Of a stretch of DNA of 64,000 nucleotides, positions 49,000-59,180 are shown piece by piece. Within the stretch, counting starts at the first letter, position 1; the number at the start of each line of letters is the position of its first letter. Below the pieces are notes generated by a model. The model had not been told where the DNA came from. It ran no database searches and saw nothing but the letters and a program-made list of their open reading frames with translations. The translations under genes were made by a program, and so were the position numbers. Source of the DNA: Blakeslea trispora (lineage: Eukaryota > Mucoromycota > Mucoromycetes > Mucorales > Choanephoraceae); the NCBI GenBank assembly GCA_025331445.1, contig JAIWNE010000118.1, forward strand, positions 40,025 through 104,024. The letters run 5' to 3'.

Positions 49000-49921
49000 A
49001 TGTTAAGCCATCCTCACCGAGGTAAGAATAATCATAGTCTAAATAGACGCAGGACACTAAGACACATACAACAGAACAAGAACCAAACCCATTCGAACAA
49101 AGTTTTTCAGCCATTCCACACAAATTCAATCTGGAAGATTCAAACAACACTATGGAAAAATGGCCTTCTTTGACATTTCGTTATGATCCACAATCTACTC
49201 ATCAAGGTAAACTAAGATAGACCAGTAGGATATATTAAAACTAAACAAGAAATTATCGGAGGATAGACTCTTATTCATCTATATCAGACAATCAAGCAAC
49301 AAGTGAAGACAGTAGTGATGATCCTTATTATCAAGTAAGACTCAATAAGCACATATATTTGTTGCATTTATTGACCTTTACTATAGTACACATTTGAATC
49401 GCCTCATAAAAGAACTTCATCTCATGAATCTGTTATGCAACCACAAAACCATCGTCAAAGCAAAACATCAGCCAATCAAAAAAAGCGATCAAAATCAACA
49501 AAGTTACCCGAAGATGAGGAAAAACGAAAGAACTTTTTAGAAAGAAACAGATTAGGTAAAAATATTATTTTTTTTTCTTTTTTTTTCTTTTTTTTTCATG
49601 CCGCTTACTCATTCTGTCCAATCAGCTGCTTTGAAATGTAGGCAGCGAAAGAAACAATGGTTAACTAACCTTCAAGCTCGAGTTGAGTTTCTGACAAATG
49701 ACAATGAACAACTTCAGATGGAGACAGATGCACTCCGAAAAGAGATCATGGATCTTAAAACCTTGCTGGTCACTCATAAAGATTGTCCACAATACAATGC
49801 TGCTATCGTTCAGAAACCTATGATTGAGTCTTCTCTTCCTTCATTTAATTACCCATTACAATATCAGCATCCTACCATCTATCCTCCACCACCATCTACC
49901 TTTTCATCTTCTATGGCCTAA
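49000..49921 (+). CDS. ATF/CREB-type bZIP transcription factor (Atf1-like)
   Basis: Five exons, 49000-49021, 49075-49206, 49267-49334, 49387-49555 and 49626-49921, give 228 aa. The bZIP basic region (KRKNFLERNRLAALKCRQRK) with leucine zipper (LQARVEFLTNDNEQLQMETD) is of the Atf1/ATF2 class, which binds CRE sites. The first two exons give MLSHPHREQEPNPFEQSFSA; EPNPFEQSF is typical of the N-terminal region of stress-responsive fungal Atf1 factors. The donor at 49022 and acceptor at 49074 (53-nt intron) were inferred from phase; starting at ATG 49152 would lose this motif. The protein is short for the family, and most of the activation region is missing. It is probably nuclear, in stress responses. 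Confidence 0.85.
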
Positions 49922-50706
49922 CATGATCATTTTTTTATGTTGGGAGAAAAAACCCATATTTATGCCATTCTTTTTCTTTTTTTTTTTATTATGTAAATTA
50001 TCTTCATGTATGTATCCTCAACTATTATCCTTTTTTTTTTTCTTATTTTTGTGTAAATATGTAATAAATACATCCATTGGACTTAATCTTATTGCATGAT
50101 GGATTTCTTAGAAAACGCCAAGAAAGAAGGGAATTAGATGAATTTAAAAGAACTGCTTTTTTTTTTTATGTAAAATAGGGATATCTTGCGGGGAAAGAAA
50201 ATACGAATCATAATATTGTGCATACTTGTTACATATTTTTATAGCAAGATACAACTTATTGGCAATCCTACCATTTTTGTTCATCTATTTGAGGGGGGGG
50301 GGGGAAATTACTATTGTTCTGTTGATTGCCTATTTAATTTTTTATTTTTTGCTTTGATTTTGTTGCTATGATACATTCATCCATAGAAACCCTAAAGCTC
50401 TCTTTATTGTCATCTGCCTTTTTTTTTTTTCTTCAACATGAAAGAAAAAAAAAAGGGGGGGAAATAAAATATAACTTAAGAGGAGAGAGCCAAGAAGAGA
50501 TAGGATGTAAGGGGGGGGAGTAAAGAGGATATATTCCTTCTGTATGGAAGTAAGAGAAACAAGATTTTGACTGAATCAAAAGAAAGAAATATGTTTAAAA
50601 TGATACGCTTATAAATTCACTACTTATTCTCCTTTATTTTCTCTCTCTTTTTTTTTATTTTCTTCTTTTTCCCTCTCTCCCTCTCTTTTTCTTTAACTGT
50701 TTATAT
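49922..50706. other. Intergenic, no gene seen
   Basis: About 790 bp dominated by T, A and G runs, including G10 and G8 tracts near 50294 and 50512. No gene seen. Confidence 0.55.
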
Positions 50707-52236
50707 ATGCTTCAATCTCATATTATCAATGTATTGCCTCGTCGATTGTTGGCTTCATTTTGGGCTACACCAGAAACTCGCATCTCGGTAAATTAGATTG
50801 TAAAATAAATCAATTGGAATGATATTCATGACTTTATTTAGCTTACCCATCTCATGAAACCTAGCAACAAGTAAAATCCAAAACAAAAAATTTGTATCTT
50901 ACCTTATCTGACTCCATATTGTTTTCTATATAGTCAACAACCTGTAGCCACTGCATCTGCCTTTTTATGCAATGAATTACCTATTCGATACACTCACATC
51001 TTAAGATTACTGTCTACATTATCACACGAGTCACTTGAATCACCTATCATCAGAAATGTTGCTCATAGCTATCTTCGTGCCATCTGCACTCTATTGCATC
51101 CCTCACTCAAACAAACATCACCTAAAGGGTTTGCTAAAGTGTTGAACCAGTTACGTCAGACACAATCCATCAATCTCATTCGTCTTAAATATGCATTGTT
51201 ATCTGTGCCTACAGCTACATCAGTTGCCTTATTAGACAATATTCATACCATTCATTCAGGCATTCATTGCTTACTTGGTACGTAAACGAAATGATACATT
51301 CAGGAGGTGAATCAAACTCACCCTAATTGATTCCTAGATCAGCGTCTCTCATGGGATGAAAATCAAAATAATCATGCTCAAACTGTCTGCCCTGAAACCA
51401 TTGCGCATCAGGCTGTCAGTGATGCTAAAGAGACATTCATCAAGACATGGGGTGCACATCATGTACCAGCTGTAGACATCAAAAAGGATAGTTCAATCAA
51501 TAGACGACATGCTCAAACACCTTCTTCCACTTTTGTCTATCTGCCTCATATGCTTCATCGTATCCTTTATGAATCCACCCTCTTGTCATTCAAGGCACAG
51601 GCCATGCAGAACACATTGAGAGAGAGCCAACTGAATTGGTTTCAACGTCGCTTCAGACATCATTCACCTTTATCATTACGTATCTTTGGTGGTCCTACCA
51701 GTGTTGGTTTTCGATTGGATGCCACTGCACCTTTGTTGGATGAAGACCTTATGCCCAGTATTCCTCGAGACCTGATGGGCATTCCTGTCTGTTCTTCCGT
51801 TCTCTCTCAGACCAGTGCCTCTGAAGTGCAAGATGAACACTTTAAGGATCCCAGTCTGATTGAATGGGTAGCCATGAGTGGGTGGCGATCAGCCAAGGCC
51901 CTAGCTCGTCATTGGGGTGGTAATCTGGAGGCAATGACTGTAGATGGATTAGGATCTACCATCTACTTGGCCCTTGATCGAGATCATAGCTTATCTGAGC
52001 ATTATCCTTCCAGTAAAACTTTGGCTGCCTCTGCCAATCATCTCCTTCGCCATCATCGACGCACCTCTGCTGTGGTTGCTTCTTCAGATACGACACTTTC
52101 ATTTCAGGCAGCTGCCACTCAATTAGATGCTTTTCTCTATGCTATTTCTGATTCTCAACAATCTACCATCATTAATCCTCACCCTCATTATCATCATCAC
52201 TCTGTCTCCTTGACTGCAGCTGTAGGTCATGCTTAA
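50707..52236 (+). CDS. PDK/BCKDK-family mitochondrial kinase-like protein, apparently lacking ATP-binding motifs
   Basis: Four exons, 50707-50787, 50842-50870 (29 nt), 50934-51277 and 51338-52236, give 450 aa. The N-terminus is basic and hydrophobic (MLQSHIINVLPRRLLASFWA), suiting mitochondrial import. The regulatory domain is recognisable: SAFLCNELPIRYTHILRLLS aligns with the PDK helix that contains ELPVR. The GHKL part aligns at HMLHRILYES (about 222-231), SGWRSAKALARHWGGNLEAM (about 332-351) and DGLGSTIYLAL. The N-box (E-L-x-K-N-x-x-R-A), the D-x-G-G-G motif and the G-x-G-L-P motif are absent. Active PDKs phosphorylate pyruvate or branched-chain dehydrogenases; this one is more likely a pseudokinase or scaffold. 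Phases of all junctions agree, so decay is not evident. Confidence 0.75.
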
Positions 52237-52576
52237 CTGACTCTTTTATTTTGCATTCCTTTCTATTGACATTGTTTATTTATATGAAAAATAACCATAC
52301 CCCCCCTCCCTATTTTCTTCTTAGTCACTTTGCATTACTTAATATTTATCCTGTACATACACACACACACACACACACACACATCTTTTCGATTTATATA
52401 TATATATATATATATATTTTAGCATTTTTCATGAATTTATTAAATTTGACATTCGTTTATGAATAATAAATATGTTTATTTTCTTTTTATATATAATATA
52501 TACACAAAATGATGAGGGGGGGGATATGAGATTGAGGATGATTTCTATGATACAAGAGGGAAGAAATTAAGATGGA
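52237..52576. repeat. Intergenic with (AC)n and (TA)n microsatellites
   Basis: An (AC)13 tract at about 52357-52382 and a (TA)n tract at about 52396-52417 lie between convergent genes. No gene seen. Confidence 0.85.
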
Positions 52577-53083
52577 TTAATGCTTTTTAAATAATACAGG
52601 CTTCACTTTAGTGACCGAAACAGATCTCGCCTTGATCATCACGTGATTACGATTGAATGAATGATCTTGATAGAAAGTAGCTGAAGGAGCACCTTTACAA
52701 TCATTGGACTATAAAGAGTTGAGTTCAAAGCAATAAACTAAAAGGATCTCATTCAACTTACCCTATAGAATGTCACTTTAATCATTGGATCATTGACATC
52801 ATACGATCCAACTCTTCTAGAAGCTAAATTCCAACAAGGTGTAGATGCTAAATAAACAAAGAAGAACATAAGAATGCTGACAAAGATTAACTGCTCTTTT
52901 TCCCTTTATGTTACCTCCATTTGTGGCTCGTAATGTCTGTACTTCACCTCTGTTATCTGGTCTTGAGAATACTTGCATTCTAAATTGGCGTGGTCTTCTG
53001 TTCCAGGTCTGTCTTTGTTCTAATGGTAAGGCTAAAACAAAGCCAATCAACATCATGATGTACACAAAAGTCAATTTGAACAT
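52577..53083 (-). CDS. Small secreted protein (128 aa), possible beta/gamma-crystallin-like fold
   Basis: Three exons, 53083-52915, 52847-52762 and 52708-52577, give 128 aa. A signal peptide (MFKLTFVYIMMLIGFVLALP) is followed by a basic segment with a possible KR-type processing site region (LEQRQTWNRRPRQ). The mature part has two Cys (TPCWNLASRRVGSYD and SNDCKGAPSATFYQDHS), which may form one disulfide. The order (MQVFSRPDNRGEVQTL, then CWNL, then DPMIKVTFYRSNDC) loosely recalls beta/gamma-crystallin repeats, but I could not test it. No enzymatic motif seen. Function unknown. Confidence 0.7.
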
Positions 53084-56000
53084 CTTTAAACTAAAGAAAG
53101 CAAACAGAGAAGAAAAAAAAAAACAAGAGAAAACAAGAAAGAAAGGGTTTGTATTTATAACTTTTTCGAAAAGTTGTCATACAAACAAGATACTAAAATA
53201 AAGAAAAAAAAATATAGCAATTTTAATTTTAGATTTACTGCCTCAAAGCTTAACGTAAACAGCTCTTGTTTTCTTATCATCTGATATTTCTTGCTGTATC
53301 TATAATGACTTGTTTCTCTCTTTTGCCTTTCAACCTCATATCATCAAGAAAAGAAAAAAAAAAGGCTTAGCAACTGAATAAGAAAAAAAAAAGAAGGCGT
53401 ACAAAATAAGGCTTATTCTATATCTCTCTTTCTTTTTTTGATTTTCTTTAAGCCCAATTCTTTTATGCATAAATACAGAAAATGTTACTTGAGAACAGAT
53501 TTATGTGTTACACTAGATTGCATCAGGCTTTGTTACACATTTTTGTAGAGTTTGTTGAATACTTTGTTCTCCTTTCTTTCTTTCTTTTTAAACTATTTTA
53601 GCACTTGTGGGTTTTTATAGATCCACGCGAATATGATCCTTGGAAACACTAGAAACTCTATAAAAGAAGGGCTATCTTAACATCTTGTTACAAGGCGTTC
53701 AACAGGACGATCACTCTAAAAAGAGAGGCGTATTTGACAATAAACATTCTTTCAGAGTACATAAAAAAGAAGCGAGAAACAGATAACCTCGATTTGACAA
53801 ATTGAGGTCTGTAAGGGTTGACTGATGTCATGTGCACTGCCTTTTTATTTTAAGTTACTAAGAATAGACAACATTGTCTAAAAGTACATCATTCTCACAT
53901 CACTTTCAAAAGTGCCATCATCAAAATTTACAGAAAACATATGTTTAGGGGCTTATTTTGTCTATTTTTTTTTCTTGTGACAACTAAGCATCACTGACTA
54001 GAAAAAAAGGGCTGTATGGCAGGCAAAGAAAAAACATAAGTTTGAGGCATGATGTAGTACAGACCATAATTCATAATGTGATTGGCAAATTTCGTAAAAT
54101 TATAATAATAGAAATAAAGTCAACTGTCCCTTTTATAAACATTTGTACTGAATAAGTGTAGAGTGAAAGAAGCACCCCAGTAAAGACAGGGCATTTGTTT
54201 GAATGACAGTCTATAGCTTGATAAAAAAAAGAAAAAACTCTTTTTCATACTTTTGAAAAGATGTAAAATTGATATATGATTCAATATTTGAGATGACTAT
54301 TTCAAAACACGATATTATATTTTTTCCAAGAACAGATGTGGCAAGATCGCCAAATGTGTTGATGCGCACCCCCTTTTTTTTTTTTTTTTTTTTTTTTACT
54401 TGATTTCAATACACATAGTACAAAAGCCTTCTGCTTTAAACAATATCTTTGGCTTGTTCAAGTCATTACATGTTTCATTGATTGAACTATTGTCAATTGC
54501 CTCAGTCAACATTGTTAGTCTCTCAATGATCAGAGTAGATGGAGTTGGTCTGTGCATATTACCCTAGAAAAAAAAAGAAGCGTGAATTGGATCATAGAAA
54601 GAAAAGTTAATTGAAATGAAACCATAAAGAACAGTTTGTCGATCGAACTTTTAGTAGGCATTGAGAATCAAGCGCTTTCTAAGTTAAAAACATGAAAAGA
54701 AAAGACCTTTCCTTTTGGGCAAAATATTGCAAGGCCACAGATAGTCTTTTTACTTTCAAGTCATTGATCAAATATAAGCTTCTCTATGCTATATAGACAA
54801 ATGAAAAATCCTGTAGATCAAAACACATCAACAAGATTCAACCTAGAGATCAATTGTATGCATTTTATTACCTGGAAAAAGTAAACCTTTTTGCTCAAGA
54901 ATTTGTTGAGCAAAATTGATTGAGGCTGATATTGCATTCCCAAATAATCATCTGGCTACTTGTCAGCTTCGTTTATAGTACAACAAAAAAGGTGACACTT
55001 TTTTTTTTCTTCTTGTAGAAAGAAGGCTCATGTTTCTCTATTAAAAGCAGGTTTCGTTTTCTTTTTCTGATGACAAGTAGGGTTTTAACCAACAGACAAC
55101 AAACTTCAAATATAGATGATGCAACTACTTTTCTTCTCTTTTCGTCATCTTTATGAAAAGCACATTTTTGTTGTTGTTACTTGAATGAGGCATGTTCATG
55201 ATTTTGGCTGTGATTGGCCTATTTCTCTGTATAGGCATACATGCTATTTTTATATATAAAATCTATCTTGCCTCAAGAAAATCCTGTTATATTTTTGACA
55301 CCCGTTTTTGTTTGTTTTGTAGTTTGAAATCTCTATCATGTTACAAATTGATTATGTGTGTTGAATAATACATTGATAAGAACCACTATAGATCAGCCAC
55401 CTTCTAATGATTTATGCCTAAGCCAAGTTCCTTTATTTTTTTTTAAAAAAAGCGTATGCATATAAAAGTTGATAAGGTTTAACTTTGGAGAACCAAAAAA
55501 AAAAAAGGGCATAGACTACTATAGCCCGAAAACAAGTTAATAAAGTTTCTCTGTCAGACTTTCAAACAAAAGTCTATATTTGAAAAGTACGTGAGTGATC
55601 ATCACGAAACATAACTTGTTATAGCAATTTATCACACAAAAGTATAGTGAGAGAGAGAGAGAAAAAAAAAAAGCTCTTGTGCTCGATAGCTCTATTGAGC
55701 CAATCTCTCTTTCAATATTTAACTAGATGGGCTTAACTGTCTGTTGTGAATGAAAGAGGATAGTTTCAGGAGACACACTGATTTCAACTAGGTAGATATG
55801 TTTTCAAGCACTTTTGTTTCCTCCCCCCCCTTTTTTTTTTTTTTTCAATCAAAAGGAGAAGTTGCCTTTTTTCTTAAGGAAGCAAATAATGGCATAAAGT
55901 ACGATTCATTGAAATAAAGTTATTTGTTGTAACTTGTAAGCGAGTTGCTTTCTGCTTACTTTTTTCTTTTTGGTGTAGTCAGTTGTAAGGCTCATTGCGA

Positions 56001-56384
56001 CATGAAATTAAACACCCAAAGAAACAGGCGAGTGCTTTGATGGAATGTCAAAACCAACTTGCGATTGTAGCAATCTAGCTCTTTTGTCTTGATCCCTTTT
56101 TAAGACAGCAAAGCAGTAAGTTCATAATAGTTCTCTCTTTAAAGTGCATCTTTATAAATGAACTAATACGTTGTTTTTCTGGCTTGGCTTGTTGTAACAT
56201 ATCTCTATTCTGTATACATTTGACATCAGTAGCATTCAAAGGGTCTTGTTGGTTGTACGACTAGATCAAGACATCAAAGCTATCTGGACTTCATTGTATT
56301 ATAAATCAATTAGGATTCGGAAAGGTATAAACCCGGGCCGTTTTGTCAGGAACAAAAAGTAAATTATTCCGCTCCATTTTTCTA
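53084..56384. other. Largest gene-free stretch (3.3 kb)
   Basis: AT-rich DNA with a T24 run at 54374-54397 and other homopolymers. No ORF, tRNA, inverted repeat pair or transposon domain was recognised. It ends at the TA target of the Tc1 element. Confidence 0.55.
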
Positions 56385-56415
56385 CAGTGTGATTGGAAAT
56401 AAGTTGCGGATTTTG
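56385..56415 (+). repeat. Left terminal inverted repeat of the Tc1 element
   Basis: Starts CAGTGTGATTGGAAATAAGT; differs from the other end only at position 8 (A against G). Confidence 0.95.
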
Positions 56416-56557
56416 AAAATTAAATTTAAAGAGTACTTTACATCATGAAGGCTATTATGCATCAGTCCAGCTTCTGTTTATTAAAAGTGCCTTCAAACTT
56501 TGAGGATGTGTAAAATAGAGTATACTATTTTATTTGGCTAAAAAAAAAGTGGATTTT

Positions 56558-57625
56558 TTAATATTTTGTATGGCCTCCATGCGCTTTTGCAATCGATTTG
56601 CATCTTCGGCTCATACTGCTAACGAGATTGTTTAGATACTCTGGCATCAGCTGGTACCATTCTTCTTTCAAAACCCTTTCCAAGTCACTGAGGGTGTTCA
56701 GCTCACTCTCGCGCTCATCTAAACGCTTTCTCAGCTGAGCCCAGACATCTCTAATTGGGTTGAGGTCTGGACTCTGTGATGGCCATCTGTCAAAGGTGTT
56801 GGTCATGGTCTTCATCTTGAACCACCTAGAATATGCTCCTACATGACAAGGAGCATTGTCTTCTTGCAATATGTAGTCAATGTTGGTTTTCTTGGACTCT
56901 TTCTCGATCCAGGGAAGATAGTAATCAACCAAACATTGGACATAGACTTCTTGATCAATTGATCCATGTTGCACGACTAGAGGACCAACACCATTTGCGT
57001 GAAAGCATCCCCATACCATCACAGAACCCAAACCAAACTTGTGAGTACCCTTTATGTGCCTCTCCTCGTACCTTTCTCCATCCTTTCTGATTACTCTAGT
57101 TCCAGCACTAGCATTCTTAAGGGTGAACTTGGCCTCATCAGACCAAACTACCTTATCCCAGTCAGCTTTTGCCCAATTCAACCTCTCTTTGATCCAAGCT
57201 AAACGCAATTGTTTGTGCGTCTGCCTCAGAGCAGGCTTTTTTGCCGCTTTACGAGATTTGAACTTCATACGAGTCAATGCATCTCGAAAAGTGGTTAAAG
57301 AGACCTTCTTGCCTGTGCCCAAAAATCGACGATGCTGAGCCCTAATTGACTCAGTAGGTCGACGACGAACGCTTTGACTAATCGCGTTTAAATCAGTCTG
57401 AGAAAGAAGCCTTTTTCTTCCAGTTGAAGTTTTGGGAAGAGTGGTTTGTGTTTTCTGAAGTCTTTTATAAGCTGATCGTACAGTTGATTCAGGGAGGTCG
57501 AGATCTCTTGAGATTTGAGCAAAGTTTCTTTTGTACAAGAAAGCGCCTGCTAATCTACCGTAATCGTATTCGGAAAGGTGCTTATTGGCCTCTTTGACAA
57601 CAGGAGTGGTAGTAGATGTGCTCAT
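56558..57625 (-). CDS. Tc1-type transposase
   Basis: Intact 355-aa ORF, normal Tc1 length. The N-terminal paired helix-turn-helix region (KRNFAQISRDLDLPESTVRS, then ALTRMKFKSRKAAKKPAL) binds the inverted repeats. The catalytic core has Asp163 in VVWSDEAKFTL, Asp256 in ILQEDNAPCHVG, and WPSQSPDLNPIRDVWAQL. Where Tc1 enzymes have Glu in PIENxW this copy has Arg292, with Asp293 next, giving D-x36-D if Asp293 is catalytic. The C-terminus (SMSRRCKSIAKAHGGHTKY) is typical. It would excise and insert the element at TA sites. Confidence 0.95.
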   Translation of the reverse strand: MSTSTTTPVVKEANKHLSEYDYGRLAGAFLYKRNFAQISRDLDLPESTVRSAYKRLQKTQTTLPKTSTGRKRLLSQTDLNAISQSVRRRPTESIRAQHRRFLGTGKKVSLTTFRDALTRMKFKSRKAAKKPALRQTHKQLRLAWIKERLNWAKADWDKVVWSDEAKFTLKNASAGTRVIRKDGERYEERHIKGTHKFGLGSVMVWGCFHANGVGPLVVQHGSIDQEVYVQCLVDYYLPWIEKESKKTNIDYILQEDNAPCHVGAYSRWFKMKTMTNTFDRWPSQSPDLNPIRDVWAQLRKRLDERESELNTLSDLERVLKEEWYQLMPEYLNNLVSSMSRRCKSIAKAHGGHTKY

Positions 57626-57705
57626 TTTATCATGTTTATTAAGAAAAAGGTGATGGGAAGATCAACAGAACAACCATGGGTTAGATGATCAAATCGCGGA
57701 GTTTA

Positions 57706-57736
57706 CAAAATCCGCAACTTATTTCCAACCACACTG
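57706..57736 (-). repeat. Right terminal inverted repeat of the Tc1 element
   Basis: On the minus strand it starts CAGTGTGGTTGGAAATAAGT, pairing with the left end over 31 bp with one mismatch. Confidence 0.95.
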
Positions 57737-57878
57737 TATTTACGGTAACCGTCAGTGCATTTGATTTTTAAGCAGCCATTTTATTATTAATCCATGTGTT
57801 GCATAAAATTGTATTTATACAATTGTGAAAAAAAACAAGATTTCTTTGTCTTCAATAGATAAATATTAATTCACAACA

Positions 57879-58948
57879 ATGTCTACTGCTTTATTTACTC
57901 CCATCAAAGTTGGACTATCAGCACTCAAACACCGTGTAGTTCTTGCACCTCTGACTCGTCTTAGAGCATCCATGGATAATGTACCTACCGATCTAGCACT
58001 TGAATACTATAGTCAAAGAGCAAGCGAAGGTGGACTCTTGATCACTGAAGCTACCTTGATCAGCCCATTTGCTGGAGGTGTTCCTCAGGCACCTGGAATC
58101 TTTACAGAAGAGCAGATCAATGGCTGGAAAAGGATCACAGATGAGGTTCATAAAAAAGGTGCTCACATGTACCTTCAGCTTTGGCATAAGGGCCGTGTAA
58201 GCTCTCGATTGCTAAATCCCACGCACGAGCAAATAGTTTCAGCATCCGCTATCCCAGTTTCAGGTAAAAATGACCAAGGTCTTGATTATGAAGTACCTCG
58301 TGCTCTCAAAGTGGAAGAGATCAAGTCTGTTGTTCAGGATTTTCGACAAGCTTCTGTTCGTGCGATAAAGGCTGGATTTGATGGTGTGGAAATTCATGGT
58401 GCCAATGGCTATCTAGTGGATCAGTTCATCAACTCAGGCTCCAACAAACGTACAGATCAATATGGCGGTTCTGTTCAAACAGAGCTCGTTTTGCTCTCGA
58501 GGTGGTAGATGCTGTGTCAGATGCAATTGGTGCTGAACGTACTGCAATTCGTTTCTCTCCTGGTGGTGAATACCTTGGCATGCAAGATGATACCGTGGTT
58601 GAAACCTGGAGCTATCTAACTTCTCAACTTCAAAAGAACCATCCTAATCTAGCTTACCTTCACTTTATTGAATCCCGAGACAGTCGTGAAGACAGCTTGA
58701 CACCTTATCGACGTATTTGGAAGGGACCTTTTATCTCAGCTGGCGGTTTCTCTACCGATCTTCCTTATGCTGTCGATATGGCAGAAAGAACAGGCAATTT
58801 GATCTCTTTTGGTCGCGCCTTTATTGCTAATCCTGATCTCCCTGCACGTATTCAACATGGCTGGGAACTAAACAAATATAATCGAGCTACTTTCTATGGA
58901 CATACTGCTACTGGATATACAGATTATCCATTCTATCACAAGCAATAG
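57879..58948 (+). pseudogene. Old Yellow Enzyme-type NADH:flavin oxidoreductase with a one-base frameshift
   Basis: An FMN-dependent ene-reductase of the OYE family: TPIKVGLSALKHRVVLAPLT, AHMYLQLWHKGRVS, VEIHGANGYLVDQFINSGSN and TDQYGGS, then in another frame RFALEVVDAVSDAIG, FISAGGFSTDLPYAV and LISFGRAFIANPDLP. The first frame ends at a stop near 58506. The second frame continues to the stop at 58948. The join is at an A run (58477-58479) where the family would need one more A (QYGGSVQ-N-RARFALE). Restored length would be about 356 aa, normal for OYE. It is either a recent loss-of-function allele or a base-calling error in a homopolymer. The rest of the gene is well conserved. No intron is needed. 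Confidence 0.85.
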
Positions 58949-59180
58949 AAGCCCTTTCTTCTTTTTCTTTTTATGATGTATAGACTGTAAATAAAATTAG
59001 AATATTTATAATTGACATAAACAATAAAGTCCAAGATGGCACATTGATTAATTTGGTATAAGCAAGTTCAAAGTAAGCCACGTATTTTCCACCTAAAAAA
59101 AAAAACTCCGTAAAGAACTTTTTTTTTTATTATTTTAACGCGTTGGACCCTTTGGCTTTCTTTTTGCTTCCTAATTGGTC

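Larger units (their letters stand above)
56385..57736 (-). mobile_element. Complete Tc1/mariner-superfamily DNA transposon, 1352 bp
   Basis: Two 31-bp terminal inverted repeats with one mismatch enclose a single uninterrupted transposase ORF. TA dinucleotides flank both ends (56383-56384 and 57737-57738), the target-site duplication of this superfamily. The near-perfect ends and the intact frame point to recent insertion. The strand given is that of the transposase gene. Confidence 0.95.
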
